The notes: generated from the sequence alone by a model not told the origin. DNA of 64,000 nucleotides from CAYJFG01 sp051881695 (GCA_051881695.1 JBJEQJ010000040.1:1-64000), one strand, 5' to 3'. Shown: positions 34,090 through 43,093, numbered from the stretch's first letter. Numbers and translations are program-made.

Positions 34090-34428
34090 ATAGCACGCAC
34101 ATCTTGGCTTTTTTGCCACCCACTCGCATACAAAAAGTATTGCTCGGGGCACCAAAAAACCAACCTGCACGTACTCTTTATCCGGAAACTAAAAGGCACG
34201 CACATCTTTTAAAAAAAGTATCCCTTGTCAAAGGGGGAAAGATGACGAAGTCATCAGGGGGATTCAAAAGAATAAAAGCCTGTGCTGAAAGGAATCCCAC
34301 CGGCAAAGCTTATGCCTGCCACCTTTCTTTAACAAGGAAGGTAAAAAATATCCCCTTTTTAAAAAAGCGTGACCGGGGGATTTCAATGCTCCAAAGGCAA
34401 GAGAAATATCAAAACAAGAGGTGATGAT
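34090..34428. repeat. Repeat-rich spacer before the permease genes
   Basis: This gene-free stretch holds several repeats. The 13-mer gcacgcacatctt occurs twice (about 34094 and 34198). A dispersed repeat copy lies at 34219-34264 (TCCCTTGTCAAAGGGGG ... GATGACGAAGTCATC ... GGGGGATT). An inverted, diverged copy follows at about 34290-34350, then a partial copy to 34382. A 106-codon frame crossing it is an artefact of the repeats. Confidence 0.65.
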
Positions 34429-35280
34429 ATGCTGCGCAGACACATTAAAGAATTAATTGCATATCTTTTTCTGCTTCCGTCGCTTCTCGGTATAGCGGTA
34501 TTTTATGTTGTTCCTTACATAATCTGTGTGTACTACAGTACTATGTCTGCCGGAACCTTCGCAGGACTCGGTAATTATACAGAGCTTTTTACAAACGCAA
34601 CCTTTTTGCTTGCGCTGAAAAATACGGTTATTTTTATGTCAACGGCAATTCCGTTGCTTATGATAATTTCCTTTTTCTTAGCTCTGTTTTTAAACTCGTT
34701 TAAAGCTGTTTCTGCCTTTTTCAGAAGCTCGCTTTTAATTCCGATAGTTATTCCGTCGGCTTCGCTTATAAGCGTGTGGCAATTGCTCTTTGAGGATGCA
34801 GGCGTAATAAACGGGCTTTTAAACAGCTTAGGACTTCCCGAAATAAGCTTTTACGGCGGTTCCGGGTCAATGCTTATGATAATATTTATTTTCATCTGGA
34901 AAAACTGCGGCTTTTGCACTGTTCTTTTTACAGCAGGTCTTGCACAGCTTCCGAAAGCGGTGTACGAAAGCGCACGGCTTGACGGTGCCTCAAAGCTTGT
35001 AATAATCAGAAAAATCACAATTCCTATGATAACTCCTACTACATTTTTCGTTTTTCTTATGGCTGTTATATATTCCTTTAAAATTTTCAGAGAGGTATTT
35101 GTACTATTCGGAGAATACCCAAACACAAGCGTATATTTTCTTCAGCATTTTATCAATAACAATTATTACAATATGAACTATTCCCGGCTTTCGTCAACCT
35201 CCGTAATTTTGTCGGTAATTATTATTCTTGTTATTCTGCTGTTCTTCATCTTTGAGCGTAAGCGCAATTATCTGGAATAA
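34429..35280 (+). CDS. ABC transporter permease (sugar type, MalF-like)
   Basis: The 283-residue inner membrane permease has six predicted helices and the EAA-type loop YESARLDGASKLVIIRKITI (about 175-195) that contacts an ATPase. I chose the ATG at 34429 (MLRRHIKELIAYLFLLPSLLG) because agaggtgat stands just upstream. The longer frame from 34369 starts in repeat sequence. It pairs with the next gene to form the importer channel. No ATPase gene is nearby. Confidence 0.88.
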   Translation: MLRRHIKELIAYLFLLPSLLGIAVFYVVPYIICVYYSTMSAGTFAGLGNYTELFTNATFLLALKNTVIFMSTAIPLLMIISFFLALFLNSFKAVSAFFRSSLLIPIVIPSASLISVWQLLFEDAGVINGLLNSLGLPEISFYGGSGSMLMIIFIFIWKNCGFCTVLFTAGLAQLPKAVYESARLDGASKLVIIRKITIPMITPTTFFVFLMAVIYSFKIFREVFVLFGEYPNTSVYFLQHFINNNYYNMNYSRLSSTSVILSVIIILVILLFFIFERKRNYLE

Positions 35281-35295
35281 AGAGGTGATGAGAAA

Positions 35296-36135
35296 ATGAA
35301 CATATCAAACAAAATAAAAATATGTTTAAAATACGCAATAGCTGTCCTTTTGTCTGCGTTGTTTCTTTTTCCTGTAATATATATGCTTGCGTGCAGCGTT
35401 ATGTCATCTCAGGAAATATCAAAAATGCTCGATTTTCAGCAAGGAAGCTACGCTGATTTAAAGCTTATTCCGGGTTTATTCACCCTTGAACAGTTTTACA
35501 AGGTGTTTTTCAGAAGACCGGATTATCTTATTCAGTTCTGGAATTCCGTTATAATCACTCTGCCTGTAGTTTTAGGGCAGGTCGCAGTATCTTCGCTTGC
35601 GGCGTTCGCCTTTGCAAAGCTTAAATTTCCCGGCAGAGATAAGCTGTTCTTTGTATATATAATCCTGTTAATACTTCCGCTTCAGGTCACGCTTGTGCCA
35701 AATTATATACTTTTAGAGAATTTAAAGCTCTTAAATACCTTTGCAGGCGTTATTTTACCCGGTGCATTTTCTGCATTCGGCGTGTGTCTTTTAAGGCAGA
35801 GTATGCGCTATATCTCTAACGAGTCAATACAGGCGGCTCGTGTTGAGGGTGCGTCATATTTTACCGTGTTTTTCAAAATTATTCTTCCGCAGATTAAAAG
35901 CGGACTTATAACCCTTGCTTTGCTTACTTTTGTTGATAATTGGAATATGGTGGAGCAGCCGCTTATTTATTTCAGCGACAAAAGCAAATATCCGTTGTCT
36001 GTAACCTTGTCCTCAATAAGCGATACAGACAAAGGCATTGTCTGTGCCTGCGGAGTTATGTTTATGATACCTGCGCTTATAATCTACTTCCTTGGCGAGG
36101 AGGAGTTTAACTCTCCGTTTTATATAACGCAGTAA
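35296..36135 (+). CDS. ABC transporter permease (sugar type, MalG-like)
   Basis: The 279-residue permease has six predicted helices and the EAA loop IQAARVEGASYFTVFFKIIL, with LPLQVTLVPNYILLENLKLL typical of MalG/LacG-type proteins. It is the partner of the preceding permease, starting 15 bp after it with an agaggtgatg ribosome binding site. A shared multitask ATPase (MsmX/MsmK type) encoded elsewhere would be expected to drive the pair, as in many Firmicutes. Confidence 0.88.
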   Translation: MNISNKIKICLKYAIAVLLSALFLFPVIYMLACSVMSSQEISKMLDFQQGSYADLKLIPGLFTLEQFYKVFFRRPDYLIQFWNSVIITLPVVLGQVAVSSLAAFAFAKLKFPGRDKLFFVYIILLILPLQVTLVPNYILLENLKLLNTFAGVILPGAFSAFGVCLLRQSMRYISNESIQAARVEGASYFTVFFKIILPQIKSGLITLALLTFVDNWNMVEQPLIYFSDKSKYPLSVTLSSISDTDKGIVCACGVMFMIPALIIYFLGEEEFNSPFYITQ

Positions 36136-36173
36136 AGTGAAATTCAAGCTTTATGAAAGGTGACTGTTATCTA

Positions 36174-37304
36174 ATGGAAAAAACAGATGTTAAAATCATT
36201 ATTAAGAAATTCACGCTCCGTTTTGCCGTCGTTTTTGCGGTGGTACTTGCACTGCTTACATATTTTTCCTCTACAATAGATTATATTCTTCTGCCGCAGG
36301 TGTCTGTAACAGATACTCTCAACGGTTCACTTTCAGACAGCGAGGAGTATACTGCAAATTTGTATTACAGCGACATAAACCCTTTTCTGTCACCGCTTGA
36401 CGGCGTTGCAGATAAGGTCTGCGTTAAAGCGGGCGATAAGGTAAAAAAGAACGACAATATTTTAAAGCTGAATGAAAACAGACTTAATGAGCTTAAAAAC
36501 GAAAAATACAACTTGCTTTCGGAGCTTCAGAATACTGTAAATACGCTGACAGCGCAGTTTTATGCAAGCGAGGATGAAAACGAGCAAGTGATGATAAACA
36601 ATCAGATAAACAACGCTATTAGACAGCGTGATGTTTTGCAGAGCGAATATAATGAGATTTTGTCTTTAACGGATAGCGGCGGTTACGTAAAAGCGGATTT
36701 CAGCGGAATTATAACAAACGTAAATATATCGGGCGGCGACAGTATTTCGGTATATCAAAAGCTTCTTGAATATACCGACCAAAGCAGGAAAATGGCGTTT
36801 ACGTTTGAAATGCCGCAGGAGCAGGCAGGTAAACTGAAAACTGGCGATGAGCTTTCTGTATATGTAAATGCGCTGAATAAAAAGGAATATAAATACGAGC
36901 AGGTAAAGCAGAAAACCGATATAACGGAAATTCTTTTCAACAGCGAAAATAAAACGTACAAGGTTAGCTCTTTTATATCGCTTGAAGAGCTGGAAAAGGA
37001 AGATATGACGGTGGATTACGGCGCAGAGGTTACAGTGCGCATTAACAGCGAGTCACAGACGTTCGATTTTATCGTTCCGCTTTCTGCAGTTGTTGAGGGG
37101 GACGGCGGAAGCAGTATGTATATTGCCAATGAAAATCCCTCAGACGGAAAGGTGTATGTTGAAGAGATACTTGTAAATGTACTTGCAAGAAATAACCTTT
37201 ACTGTGCCGTAAGCTCAGATAATTTATATTACGGCAAGAATATTGTGTATTCTGCAACCAAAGAAATATCAGACGGCGACCGGGTTATAATTGCGGAGGA
37301 TTAG
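36174..37304 (+). CDS. HlyD-like membrane fusion/efflux adaptor protein
   Basis: The 376-residue protein has one N-terminal membrane helix (about 13-35). The first half-lipoyl motif VCVKAGDKVKKNDNILKLNE (about 78-97) and the second GIITNVNISGGDSISVYQKL flank a coiled coil of about 60 residues. A beta-barrel region follows. This is the layout of periplasmic adaptor (MFP) proteins that partner MacB- or ABC-type exporters. The start at 36174 is preceded by aaaggtga. An upstream ATG at 36153 contains that site and is rejected. It starts 38 bp after the permease gene and 3 bp before a MacB-like gene. Confidence 0.78.
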   Translation: MEKTDVKIIIKKFTLRFAVVFAVVLALLTYFSSTIDYILLPQVSVTDTLNGSLSDSEEYTANLYYSDINPFLSPLDGVADKVCVKAGDKVKKNDNILKLNENRLNELKNEKYNLLSELQNTVNTLTAQFYASEDENEQVMINNQINNAIRQRDVLQSEYNEILSLTDSGGYVKADFSGIITNVNISGGDSISVYQKLLEYTDQSRKMAFTFEMPQEQAGKLKTGDELSVYVNALNKKEYKYEQVKQKTDITEILFNSENKTYKVSSFISLEELEKEDMTVDYGAEVTVRINSESQTFDFIVPLSAVVEGDGGSSMYIANENPSDGKVYVEEILVNVLARNNLYCAVSSDNLYYGKNIVYSATKEISDGDRVIIAED

Positions 37305-37307
37305 CAT

Positions 37308-38441
37308 ATGAAAAATTATAAACTACTCGGTATTTGTCTGCTTGTTCTGCTTTCAGCGTCAGTTTTAATCTGTACCTTATCTGTTGTGTGCGGTGTGCAG
37401 GAAACTCTGCCGGATATTATTAAGCATACAGCCATAAAGAAAAAGGAGAATATGACGGTTAAAAGCCTTAACACCTTTTTCGAGGACAACAAGGCAGATG
37501 ATGCAGCGTTTACCGTGGAGTGCGAGAGCACACAGATAAGCTCGCTTTCTGTTAAGCCGGTGCTTGTAAACGAGAATTTCTTTTCTGTATGTAACACTAA
37601 GGTTAAGGGAGTACCGATAACGGAGGAAATAATAAAAAGCGGTGAAAAATTTGCAGTAATAAGCGACCGCCTTTCGCTGAAGCTCTTTTTTAACAGCGCA
37701 GCACTTGGAAAGAAATTTGAAATAAACGGAGAAAAATACACTGTTTCGGGCGTATACAGTACAAAGAAAAGCTTTTTTGATAATATTTCAAAGGATATAT
37801 ATGACAGAGTGTATATTCCTTATACAGCTTATCAGGGCTATAATGCTTTAAGTATAGACGAAATAATGTATAAGGCAGACAGCCTGAGCTGCCCTGTAAT
37901 GAGTCAGCTTGATTTAAGCGGATATGAAAAAGAGAATTTCGCTGAAAACAAAAGGGTTCTCAATAATTTTATTTCCGTAAGTATTATATTTTTGCTGTTT
38001 CCTGTTTTACTGTATATTTTAAAAATCTGGCGTACAGCGCTCAAACGCTTTTTAAGCTTAGTAAAAGAAGAATGTAAACGCTTTTACCCATTGGAAATAA
38101 TCAAAAAATACCCTCTTCATATAGCGGCATATATGCTTATTCTTTTGCTGATTCCTGCGCTTTGTATATTCGCTTTTATCAAAGCTCCGCTTCAAATCTA
38201 CATACCGCCAAAATACATACCTACGGAAAACATATTTGATATTCCGTTTTATATAGATACAATAACGCAAACGCTTCAAAGCAAAAATACATTGTTATTA
38301 AGCGGAGATTGTTATTACAGCAATATTTACTCAAACACCTTTAACCTTGCTTTTTCTCTGACGGAGATTTTTATAATTCTGCTTACAATTCTTTTATGCT
38401 TATTAAAAGCTAAGCTAAAGAACAAATTAAACCCCAGATGA
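37308..38441 (+). CDS. MacB/FtsX-like membrane protein
   Basis: The 377-residue protein has an N-terminal helix (about 7-28), an extracytoplasmic domain (about 30-215) and two or three C-terminal helices (about 225-245, 275-295, 345-365). The external part carries MacB periplasmic-core-like phrases: IKSGEKFAVISDRLSLKLF, LGKKFEINGEKYTVSGVY and YDRVYIPYTAYQG. Such proteins transmit ATPase movement to an exported substrate or a partner. No MacB ATPase is present. It overlaps nothing but follows the adaptor by 3 bp, so the two should work together. Confidence 0.65.
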   Translation: MKNYKLLGICLLVLLSASVLICTLSVVCGVQETLPDIIKHTAIKKKENMTVKSLNTFFEDNKADDAAFTVECESTQISSLSVKPVLVNENFFSVCNTKVKGVPITEEIIKSGEKFAVISDRLSLKLFFNSAALGKKFEINGEKYTVSGVYSTKKSFFDNISKDIYDRVYIPYTAYQGYNALSIDEIMYKADSLSCPVMSQLDLSGYEKENFAENKRVLNNFISVSIIFLLFPVLLYILKIWRTALKRFLSLVKEECKRFYPLEIIKKYPLHIAAYMLILLLIPALCIFAFIKAPLQIYIPPKYIPTENIFDIPFYIDTITQTLQSKNTLLLSGDCYYSNIYSNTFNLAFSLTEIFIILLTILLCLLKAKLKNKLNPR

Positions 38442-38478
38442 CAGACAATAAGCTAATTGTCCGTCATTTGGGGTATTC
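38429..38478 (+). terminator. Hairpin terminating the transporter cluster
   Basis: accccagatgacagacaat pairs with attgtccgtcatttggggt (to 38474), overlapping the stop codon of the MacB-like gene. The T tract is weak. Confidence 0.65.
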
Positions 38479-38535
38479 TAAGCTTAAGGGCATATACAAT
38501 TATTTTTATAGGAAGGGTAAATTTTTTAAAAGTAA

Positions 38536-38564
38536 TTGCAACAATCTGTGTTTTGTTGTATTAT
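38536..38564 (+). promoter_or_regulatory. Promoter of the 242-aa unknown gene
   Basis: TTGCAA at 38536-38541 and TATTAT at 38559-38564 with a 17-bp spacer. Confidence 0.6.
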
Positions 38565-38593
38565 ATTATAGATAAATGTTGGGGGTGATAAAA

Positions 38594-39319
38594 ATGGCGG
38601 CGCAAGGTGCAAATGCGGTAGAGTGCAAAAAATATGAGAATATGCCGAATATAAAGAGCGAAAAAAATACCGATAAAGATGAAAACGAAAAAAAAGCCAA
38701 AAAAGGAACCTGCGGATACAGCGAAAGATACGGCGGCGGCTACAGCACTTCCGAAAATATTACCCCTGAAATAAGAGATGCCGCCAACAATATGGGCAGT
38801 GAGCTTCGTGCCATTGCAAAGAAAATGGGTGTGGAAATCACACAGAAAAAGGGATATTTTAACTTCGGCGCAGGAATACAAATACACGGCGAAGATTATA
38901 TTTTAAATATACCGACAGCATTTGAATACAAAACTAATTATTTCAGCCGTGAGCTTATTGCTTATTCAAAGGATTGTGCGGAGGATTACAGACAGTCGCC
39001 TGTAATTATTGAGATAGAAAGAGTTAAGCTGCCCTTTGTTTTAACAGCAGAAGAGCTTTTCTCCCGGCAGAAAACAGGTGCCGAGCTTACCGGCAGAAAG
39101 TACAAGGAGCTTTCGATAAACGGGCTTACACTTACAATGACTACAGAAAAAAGAGAAAACTTCCCGCTTGTTAACAGGCTTGCAATTTTAAAGCCGGACG
39201 GAAAAGAGCTTTTTAACCTTATCATCACCTTTAGAGGTGATATAGAAAATGCAGACGAGGTAACAAAGAGGATATATTTCAGCTTTTATTTTACTGACTA
39301 CGGAGAGAAAAAGCAGTAG
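38594..39319 (+). CDS. Hypothetical protein, 241 aa
   Basis: I do not recognise this protein. The ATG at 38594 is chosen because gggggtgat precedes it; an ATG at 38576 lies upstream of that site. The first 55 residues are Lys/Glu-rich and probably disordered. The remainder is a compact mixed domain with INGLTLTMTTEKRENFPLVN and LFNLIITFRGDIENADEV. There is no signal peptide or membrane helix. It starts a short operon with the PAP2 gene, a 77-aa gene and perhaps the beta-helix protein. Confidence 0.6.
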   Translation: MAAQGANAVECKKYENMPNIKSEKNTDKDENEKKAKKGTCGYSERYGGGYSTSENITPEIRDAANNMGSELRAIAKKMGVEITQKKGYFNFGAGIQIHGEDYILNIPTAFEYKTNYFSRELIAYSKDCAEDYRQSPVIIEIERVKLPFVLTAEELFSRQKTGAELTGRKYKELSINGLTLTMTTEKRENFPLVNRLAILKPDGKELFNLIITFRGDIENADEVTKRIYFSFYFTDYGEKKQ

Positions 39320-39335
39320 AAAAAAAGAGGTGACT

Positions 39336-39872
39336 ATGGATTTACAGATACTTTTATTTATACAGGAATATTTCAGAAATCCGCTATTCGACGCAGTTAT
39401 GCCGTTTTTAAGCTTAATAGGAGAGGGCGGCATAATATGGATACTTGTGTCAGTACCTCTGATTATCAGCAAAAAATACAGAAAATACGGAATAATGATG
39501 CTTATTGCAATGCTTCTGGGTTTTTTAACCGGCGAGATAGTTCTCAAAAACATTGTGTGCAGGGTACGCCCATGCAACGCTTTTCCAATTGAGAATATGC
39601 TCGTTTCATGCCCTCAAAGCTTTTCGTTCCCGTCGGGACATTCCTGTGCGTCCTTTGCTTCAGCCTGCATAATCTTTATTGCAGACAAACGTCTTGGAGT
39701 ACCGGCATTTGTGCTGGCTGTGCTGATTGCCTTTTCACGAATGTATAATTATGTTCATTATCCAACGGACGTTTTGGCGGGCATTGCTTTGGGCGTTATA
39801 AGTGCGCTGCTTACTTATTTTATTTATAAAAAATCTATTTACGGCAAAAAGAGAGAAGTGAAGAAAAATTGA
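39336..39872 (+). CDS. PAP2-family membrane phosphatase
   Basis: The 178-residue integral membrane protein has about five helices and the full PAP2 signature: KNIVCRVRP, FPSGH and SRMYNYVHYPTDVLAG, supplying the catalytic histidines and binding Lys/Arg. Members dephosphorylate lipid phosphates such as undecaprenyl pyrophosphate or phosphatidate. Which one is undecided here. Start at ATG 39336, with agaggtga upstream (the GTG at 39330 is part of that site). Confidence 0.85.
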   Translation: MDLQILLFIQEYFRNPLFDAVMPFLSLIGEGGIIWILVSVPLIISKKYRKYGIMMLIAMLLGFLTGEIVLKNIVCRVRPCNAFPIENMLVSCPQSFSFPSGHSCASFASACIIFIADKRLGVPAFVLAVLIAFSRMYNYVHYPTDVLAGIALGVISALLTYFIYKKSIYGKKREVKKN

Positions 39873-40102
39873 AAAAATATAAGTTTTTAGGTACGTCCTC
39901 GGGCGATAAGTTTATAATCAGGGGAATTAACGTGTATAAATATAAATGGTCAATGGACGGAGAATGTGTAATTGTTATAGACCCAACGGACAACAAGCCG
40001 AAAAGCTTTTCTGTTTATCAGATAGATATCGGCTCAAAAAAACTTAAATTTATATGCGGAGAATTATCAAACGGAGAAAAGGGCTTTTACGAGTTTGAAT
40101 AA
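39869..40102 (+). CDS. Small hypothetical protein, 77 aa
   Basis: A TTG start overlaps the TGA stop of the PAP2 gene (TTGA), with gagagaagtg upstream. The product is a small, soluble, beta-rich, basic protein (MKKYKFLGTSSGDKFIIRG). No family is recognised. The overlap and matching strand suggest co-translation with the PAP2 phosphatase. Confidence 0.55.
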   Translation: MKKYKFLGTSSGDKFIIRGINVYKYKWSMDGECVIVIDPTDNKPKSFSVYQIDIGSKKLKFICGELSNGEKGFYEFE

Positions 40103-40140
40103 TTCTTGCATAGAATAAATTAATAGGGAGAGGGACAAAT

Positions 40141-40809
40141 ATGTTTGAGGTTTTATCAATTAAAGAGCTTTTTAATCTTGAAAAGACAATAGCTGCTGAA
40201 TTGTTTGCCGGTAAGCAGTATCCTTGGGAAATTCTGGACGAGCTTTCAGACTTTATAAAAAAGCTTGGCCCAACGCTTTTGCCACAGGAGTACAATCATA
40301 CTGACAAATATGTTTGGATTCACAAAACAGCTAAGGTTGCGCCTACGGCAAGCATTACAGGCCCGCTCATTGTGTGCGAGGGGGCAGAAATACGCCATTG
40401 TGCATTTATAAGAGGTAATGCCATTGTCGGCAGAAATGCAGTAGTAGGTAATTCCACAGAACTTAAATGTTCAATACTTTTTGACAGAGTTCAGGTGCCG
40501 CATTATAATTATGTCGGCGATTCAGTGCTCGGCTACAAAGCTCATATGGGCGCAGGCTCAATTACGTCTAATTTAAAATCAGATAAAAGTATTGTTTTTA
40601 TAAATGTTGCCGGTGAAAGAATTAATACACACCGCAAAAAATTCGGCGCTATGCTGGGCGACAATGTAGAGGTTGGCTGTAATTCTGTTTTAAATCCCGG
40701 AACTATAGTCGGCAGGGAAACAAGCATTTATCCGCTTTCCAGAGTAAGAGGCTTTGTTCCGAAAAACAGCATTTACAAAAATCAGGGAGAAATTGTTGAC
40801 AAAAGATAA
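40141..40809 (+). CDS. Left-handed beta-helix acyl/nucleotidyl-transferase-like protein
   Basis: The 222-residue protein contains hexapeptide repeats over about residues 65-205 (VAPTASITGPLIVCEGAEI, VGRNAVVGNST). It has the GlmU-like sequence GYKAHMGAGSITSNLKSDKS and a histidine in NTHRKKFGAMLGDNVEVGCN. It looks like the C-terminal beta-helix of UDP-GlcNAc pyrophosphorylases without the nucleotidyltransferase domain. A sugar-nucleotide acetyl- or nucleotidyl-transfer role is likely but the substrate is unknown. RBS gggagaggg. Confidence 0.75.
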   Translation: MFEVLSIKELFNLEKTIAAELFAGKQYPWEILDELSDFIKKLGPTLLPQEYNHTDKYVWIHKTAKVAPTASITGPLIVCEGAEIRHCAFIRGNAIVGRNAVVGNSTELKCSILFDRVQVPHYNYVGDSVLGYKAHMGAGSITSNLKSDKSIVFINVAGERINTHRKKFGAMLGDNVEVGCNSVLNPGTIVGRETSIYPLSRVRGFVPKNSIYKNQGEIVDKR

Positions 40810-40915
40810 CCTTATAAAATCAAGTCTTGCCGCAGATGAATAATTTGATTTTAAAGGTGAAATATGGCGCTTGAAAATGAAAGCTCCGCTGATTTGGCGC
40901 GCGAGGAAGAGCGAA

Positions 40916-41431
40916 TCAGTATTCTATTCCCTTTCTGGATTTTACACCCTTGTCAAAAGGGTGTTTTTCCTTTTTTATATTAGAAATATAGTCAAACTCT
41001 TCTGTTAGCGCGTCATCGGCGGTATGTGCCGTGAAGATTATTTCTTTTTCTTCAGGAGCATTTTTTACAAAATTGACTATTTCTTCAACGGGAAGAATTT
41101 TACATTCAGAAAGCGAAAGCGCTTCATCGTATATCAGCATATCAAAATTTTTTATAAAGTCGTCTGCTGTTGTTTCATTCCATAAATTTCTGTAATATGC
41201 CTTAGCCTTTGAAAATTCCTCCTCGTTCATATTATAGGTGAATTTAACTTCATCAGGGCAGCTTGTAACGGTTATGTTATCAATGCTTTTTAGTATGTGC
41301 CTTTCGCTTGTTTTGTCACTTTTTAAAAATTGAACAAACAAAACGCTCATTCCTGCTCCGGCGGCTCTTACAGCCATACCTACAGAGGCAGTTGTTTTTC
41401 CTTTTCCGTATCCGTAATATAAATGCTTCAA
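40916..41431 (-). CDS. cobO: Cob(I)alamin adenosyltransferase, CobA/CobO type
   Basis: The 171-residue P-loop protein opens MKHLYYGYGKGKTTASVGMA (P-loop at about 7-14) and has AVRAAGAGMSVLFVQFLK, MLIYDEAL as Walker B-like and EIIFTAHTADD. It adenosylates corrinoids to make coenzyme B12. It is slightly shorter than the usual 190-200 residues because the N-terminal lid is absent. It is alone on the minus strand, convergent with the beta-helix gene, with ribosome binding site gaaagga. Confidence 0.85.
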   Translation of the reverse strand: MKHLYYGYGKGKTTASVGMAVRAAGAGMSVLFVQFLKSDKTSERHILKSIDNITVTSCPDEVKFTYNMNEEEFSKAKAYYRNLWNETTADDFIKNFDMLIYDEALSLSECKILPVEEIVNFVKNAPEEKEIIFTAHTADDALTEEFDYISNIKKEKHPFDKGVKSRKGIEY

Positions 41432-41565
41432 AGAACTTCAGTCCTTTCATTCTAAAAATTAAATCAGTTTATCATAGTATATCAATCAGAATAAAAAATA
41501 TAAAGCACAAAGCGTAAAAAAACCAATAAAATTTTATCGTCGGCAGTACATTTTCTGCTTTTTGC

Positions 41566-41594
41566 TTGAAAATTGCCGCTTTATAAATTATAAT
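41566..41594 (+). promoter_or_regulatory. Sigma-A promoter of glyA
   Basis: TTGAAA at 41566-41571 and TATAAT at 41589-41594, exactly 17 bp apart, 33 bp before the glyA start. Confidence 0.75.
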
Positions 41595-41626
41595 GAATAG
41601 CATAAGACTTTGAAAGGGCGGATTAG

Positions 41627-42880
41627 ATGTACAACGATATTATGGACAGCATTGGCTTTACTTCGGCATATGACCCTGAGGTTGGCAATGCAATGAACGA
41701 GGAGCTTAAAAGACAGCGCAGAAATCTGGAGCTTATAGCGTCTGAGAACATTGTTTCTCCTGCTGTTATGGCGGCAATGGGAAGCGTTTTAACAAATAAA
41801 TATGCAGAGGGTTACCCCGCAAAGCGTTACTACGGCGGATGCCAATGCGTAGACGTTGTAGAGGAAATAGCAAGAAAAAGAGCCTGCGAGCTTTTTGGCG
41901 CAGAGCATGCAAATGTTCAGCCTCACTCAGGCGCACAGGCTAATATGGCTGTATACTTTGCAATGCTTGAGCCGGGCGATACCGTAATGGGTATGAACTT
42001 AAACGAGGGCGGTCATTTAACGCACGGTTCACCCGTTAATATGTCGGGAAAATATTTTAATTTTGTAGCTTACGGTGTAGACCCGGAAACACACGTTATA
42101 AATTATGACAAGGTTATGGAGCAGGCGCTTGAGTGCAAGCCGAAGCTTATAGTTTGCGGCGCAAGCGCATATCCAAGAATTATAGACTTTAAAAAGTTCA
42201 GAGAAATTGCAGACGCCTGCGGCGCATATTTAATGGTAGATATGGCGCATATTGCAGGTCTTGTTGCGGCAGGAGTTCACCCAAACCCTGTTGAGTACGC
42301 TCATTTTGTAACAACAACAACACACAAAACGCTAAGAGGTCCCAGAGGCGGACTTATACTTTGCAAGGAGGAGTTTGCAAAGGCAATAGACAAGGCGATT
42401 TTCCCCGGAACACAGGGCGGACCGCTTATGCACACAATAGCTGCAAAGGCTGTTTGTCTGGGAGAAGCCTTAAAGCCGGAATTTAAGGCGTACGGCAGAC
42501 AAATAGTTGCAAACTGTGCGGCTCTTGCAGACGGACTTATAAAAAGAGGTCACAAGCTTGTGTCCGGCGGTACAGATAACCACGTAATGCTGCTTGACCT
42601 GCGTGACAGCGAAATAACAGGCAAGGAGCTGGAGCACAGACTCGACGAGGTTTACATCACAGTAAACAAAAATACAGTTCCTAACGAGCCGAGAAGTCCG
42701 TTTGTCACAAGCGGTATCCGCATTGGTACTGCGGCAGTAACAACAAGAGGACTTGTTGAAGAGGATATGGAAAAAATTGCAGAATTTATTTCTCTTATCA
42801 TAGAGGACTTTGAGGGCAACGCAGAAAAGGTAAGAGCAGGTGTTACGGAAATCTGCAAAAAATATCCCTTATACGAATAA
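41627..42880 (+). CDS. glyA: Serine hydroxymethyltransferase
   Basis: The 417-residue PLP enzyme interconverts serine and glycine while moving a one-carbon unit to tetrahydrofolate. Clear landmarks are LIASENIVSPAVMAAMGS, YAEGYPAKRYYGGC, NVQPHSGAQANMAVYFA, VDMAHIAGLVAAG and the PLP lysine K234 in TTTTHKTLRGPRGG. Length is typical. It is monocistronic with its own promoter and terminator. Confidence 0.98.
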   Translation: MYNDIMDSIGFTSAYDPEVGNAMNEELKRQRRNLELIASENIVSPAVMAAMGSVLTNKYAEGYPAKRYYGGCQCVDVVEEIARKRACELFGAEHANVQPHSGAQANMAVYFAMLEPGDTVMGMNLNEGGHLTHGSPVNMSGKYFNFVAYGVDPETHVINYDKVMEQALECKPKLIVCGASAYPRIIDFKKFREIADACGAYLMVDMAHIAGLVAAGVHPNPVEYAHFVTTTTHKTLRGPRGGLILCKEEFAKAIDKAIFPGTQGGPLMHTIAAKAVCLGEALKPEFKAYGRQIVANCAALADGLIKRGHKLVSGGTDNHVMLLDLRDSEITGKELEHRLDEVYITVNKNTVPNEPRSPFVTSGIRIGTAAVTTRGLVEEDMEKIAEFISLIIEDFEGNAEKVRAGVTEICKKYPLYE

Positions 42881-42924
42881 TATGTAAGTATTCACTTAAA
42901 AGTTACCTTTAATTACCAACAACC

Positions 42925-42958
42925 AACCGGGCTTTGCTTTACGGCAAGGCTCGGTTTT
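42925..42958 (+). terminator. Intrinsic terminator of glyA
   Basis: aaccgggctttgc pairs with gcaaggctcggtt, followed by a short T run. Confidence 0.85.
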
Positions 42959-43017
42959 AATAATTTTTCCTCTTTTCTTTTGTTTTTTACTGATGAAAAA
43001 TTTTTGCTATGTTTTAG

Positions 43018-43046
43018 TTGCTCATAAAAGCTTATTGTGCTATAAT
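43018..43046 (+). promoter_or_regulatory. Promoter of the ruv operon
   Basis: TTGCTC at 43018-43023 and TATAAT at 43041-43046, 17-bp spacer, upstream of ruvC. No SOS (LexA) box was noticed. Confidence 0.6.
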
Positions 43047-43093
43047 TTTATGATAGAATAAGTATGCTATGCAGTTTTGAAAGAGGTGTTTTT

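Noticed and set aside
34104..34424. 106-codon frame before the first permease gene
   Set aside because: It consists of dispersed repeat sequence and lacks protein-like conservation signs.
41566..41627. Glycine riboswitch before glyA
   Set aside because: The leader is only about 30 nt, too short for any aptamer.
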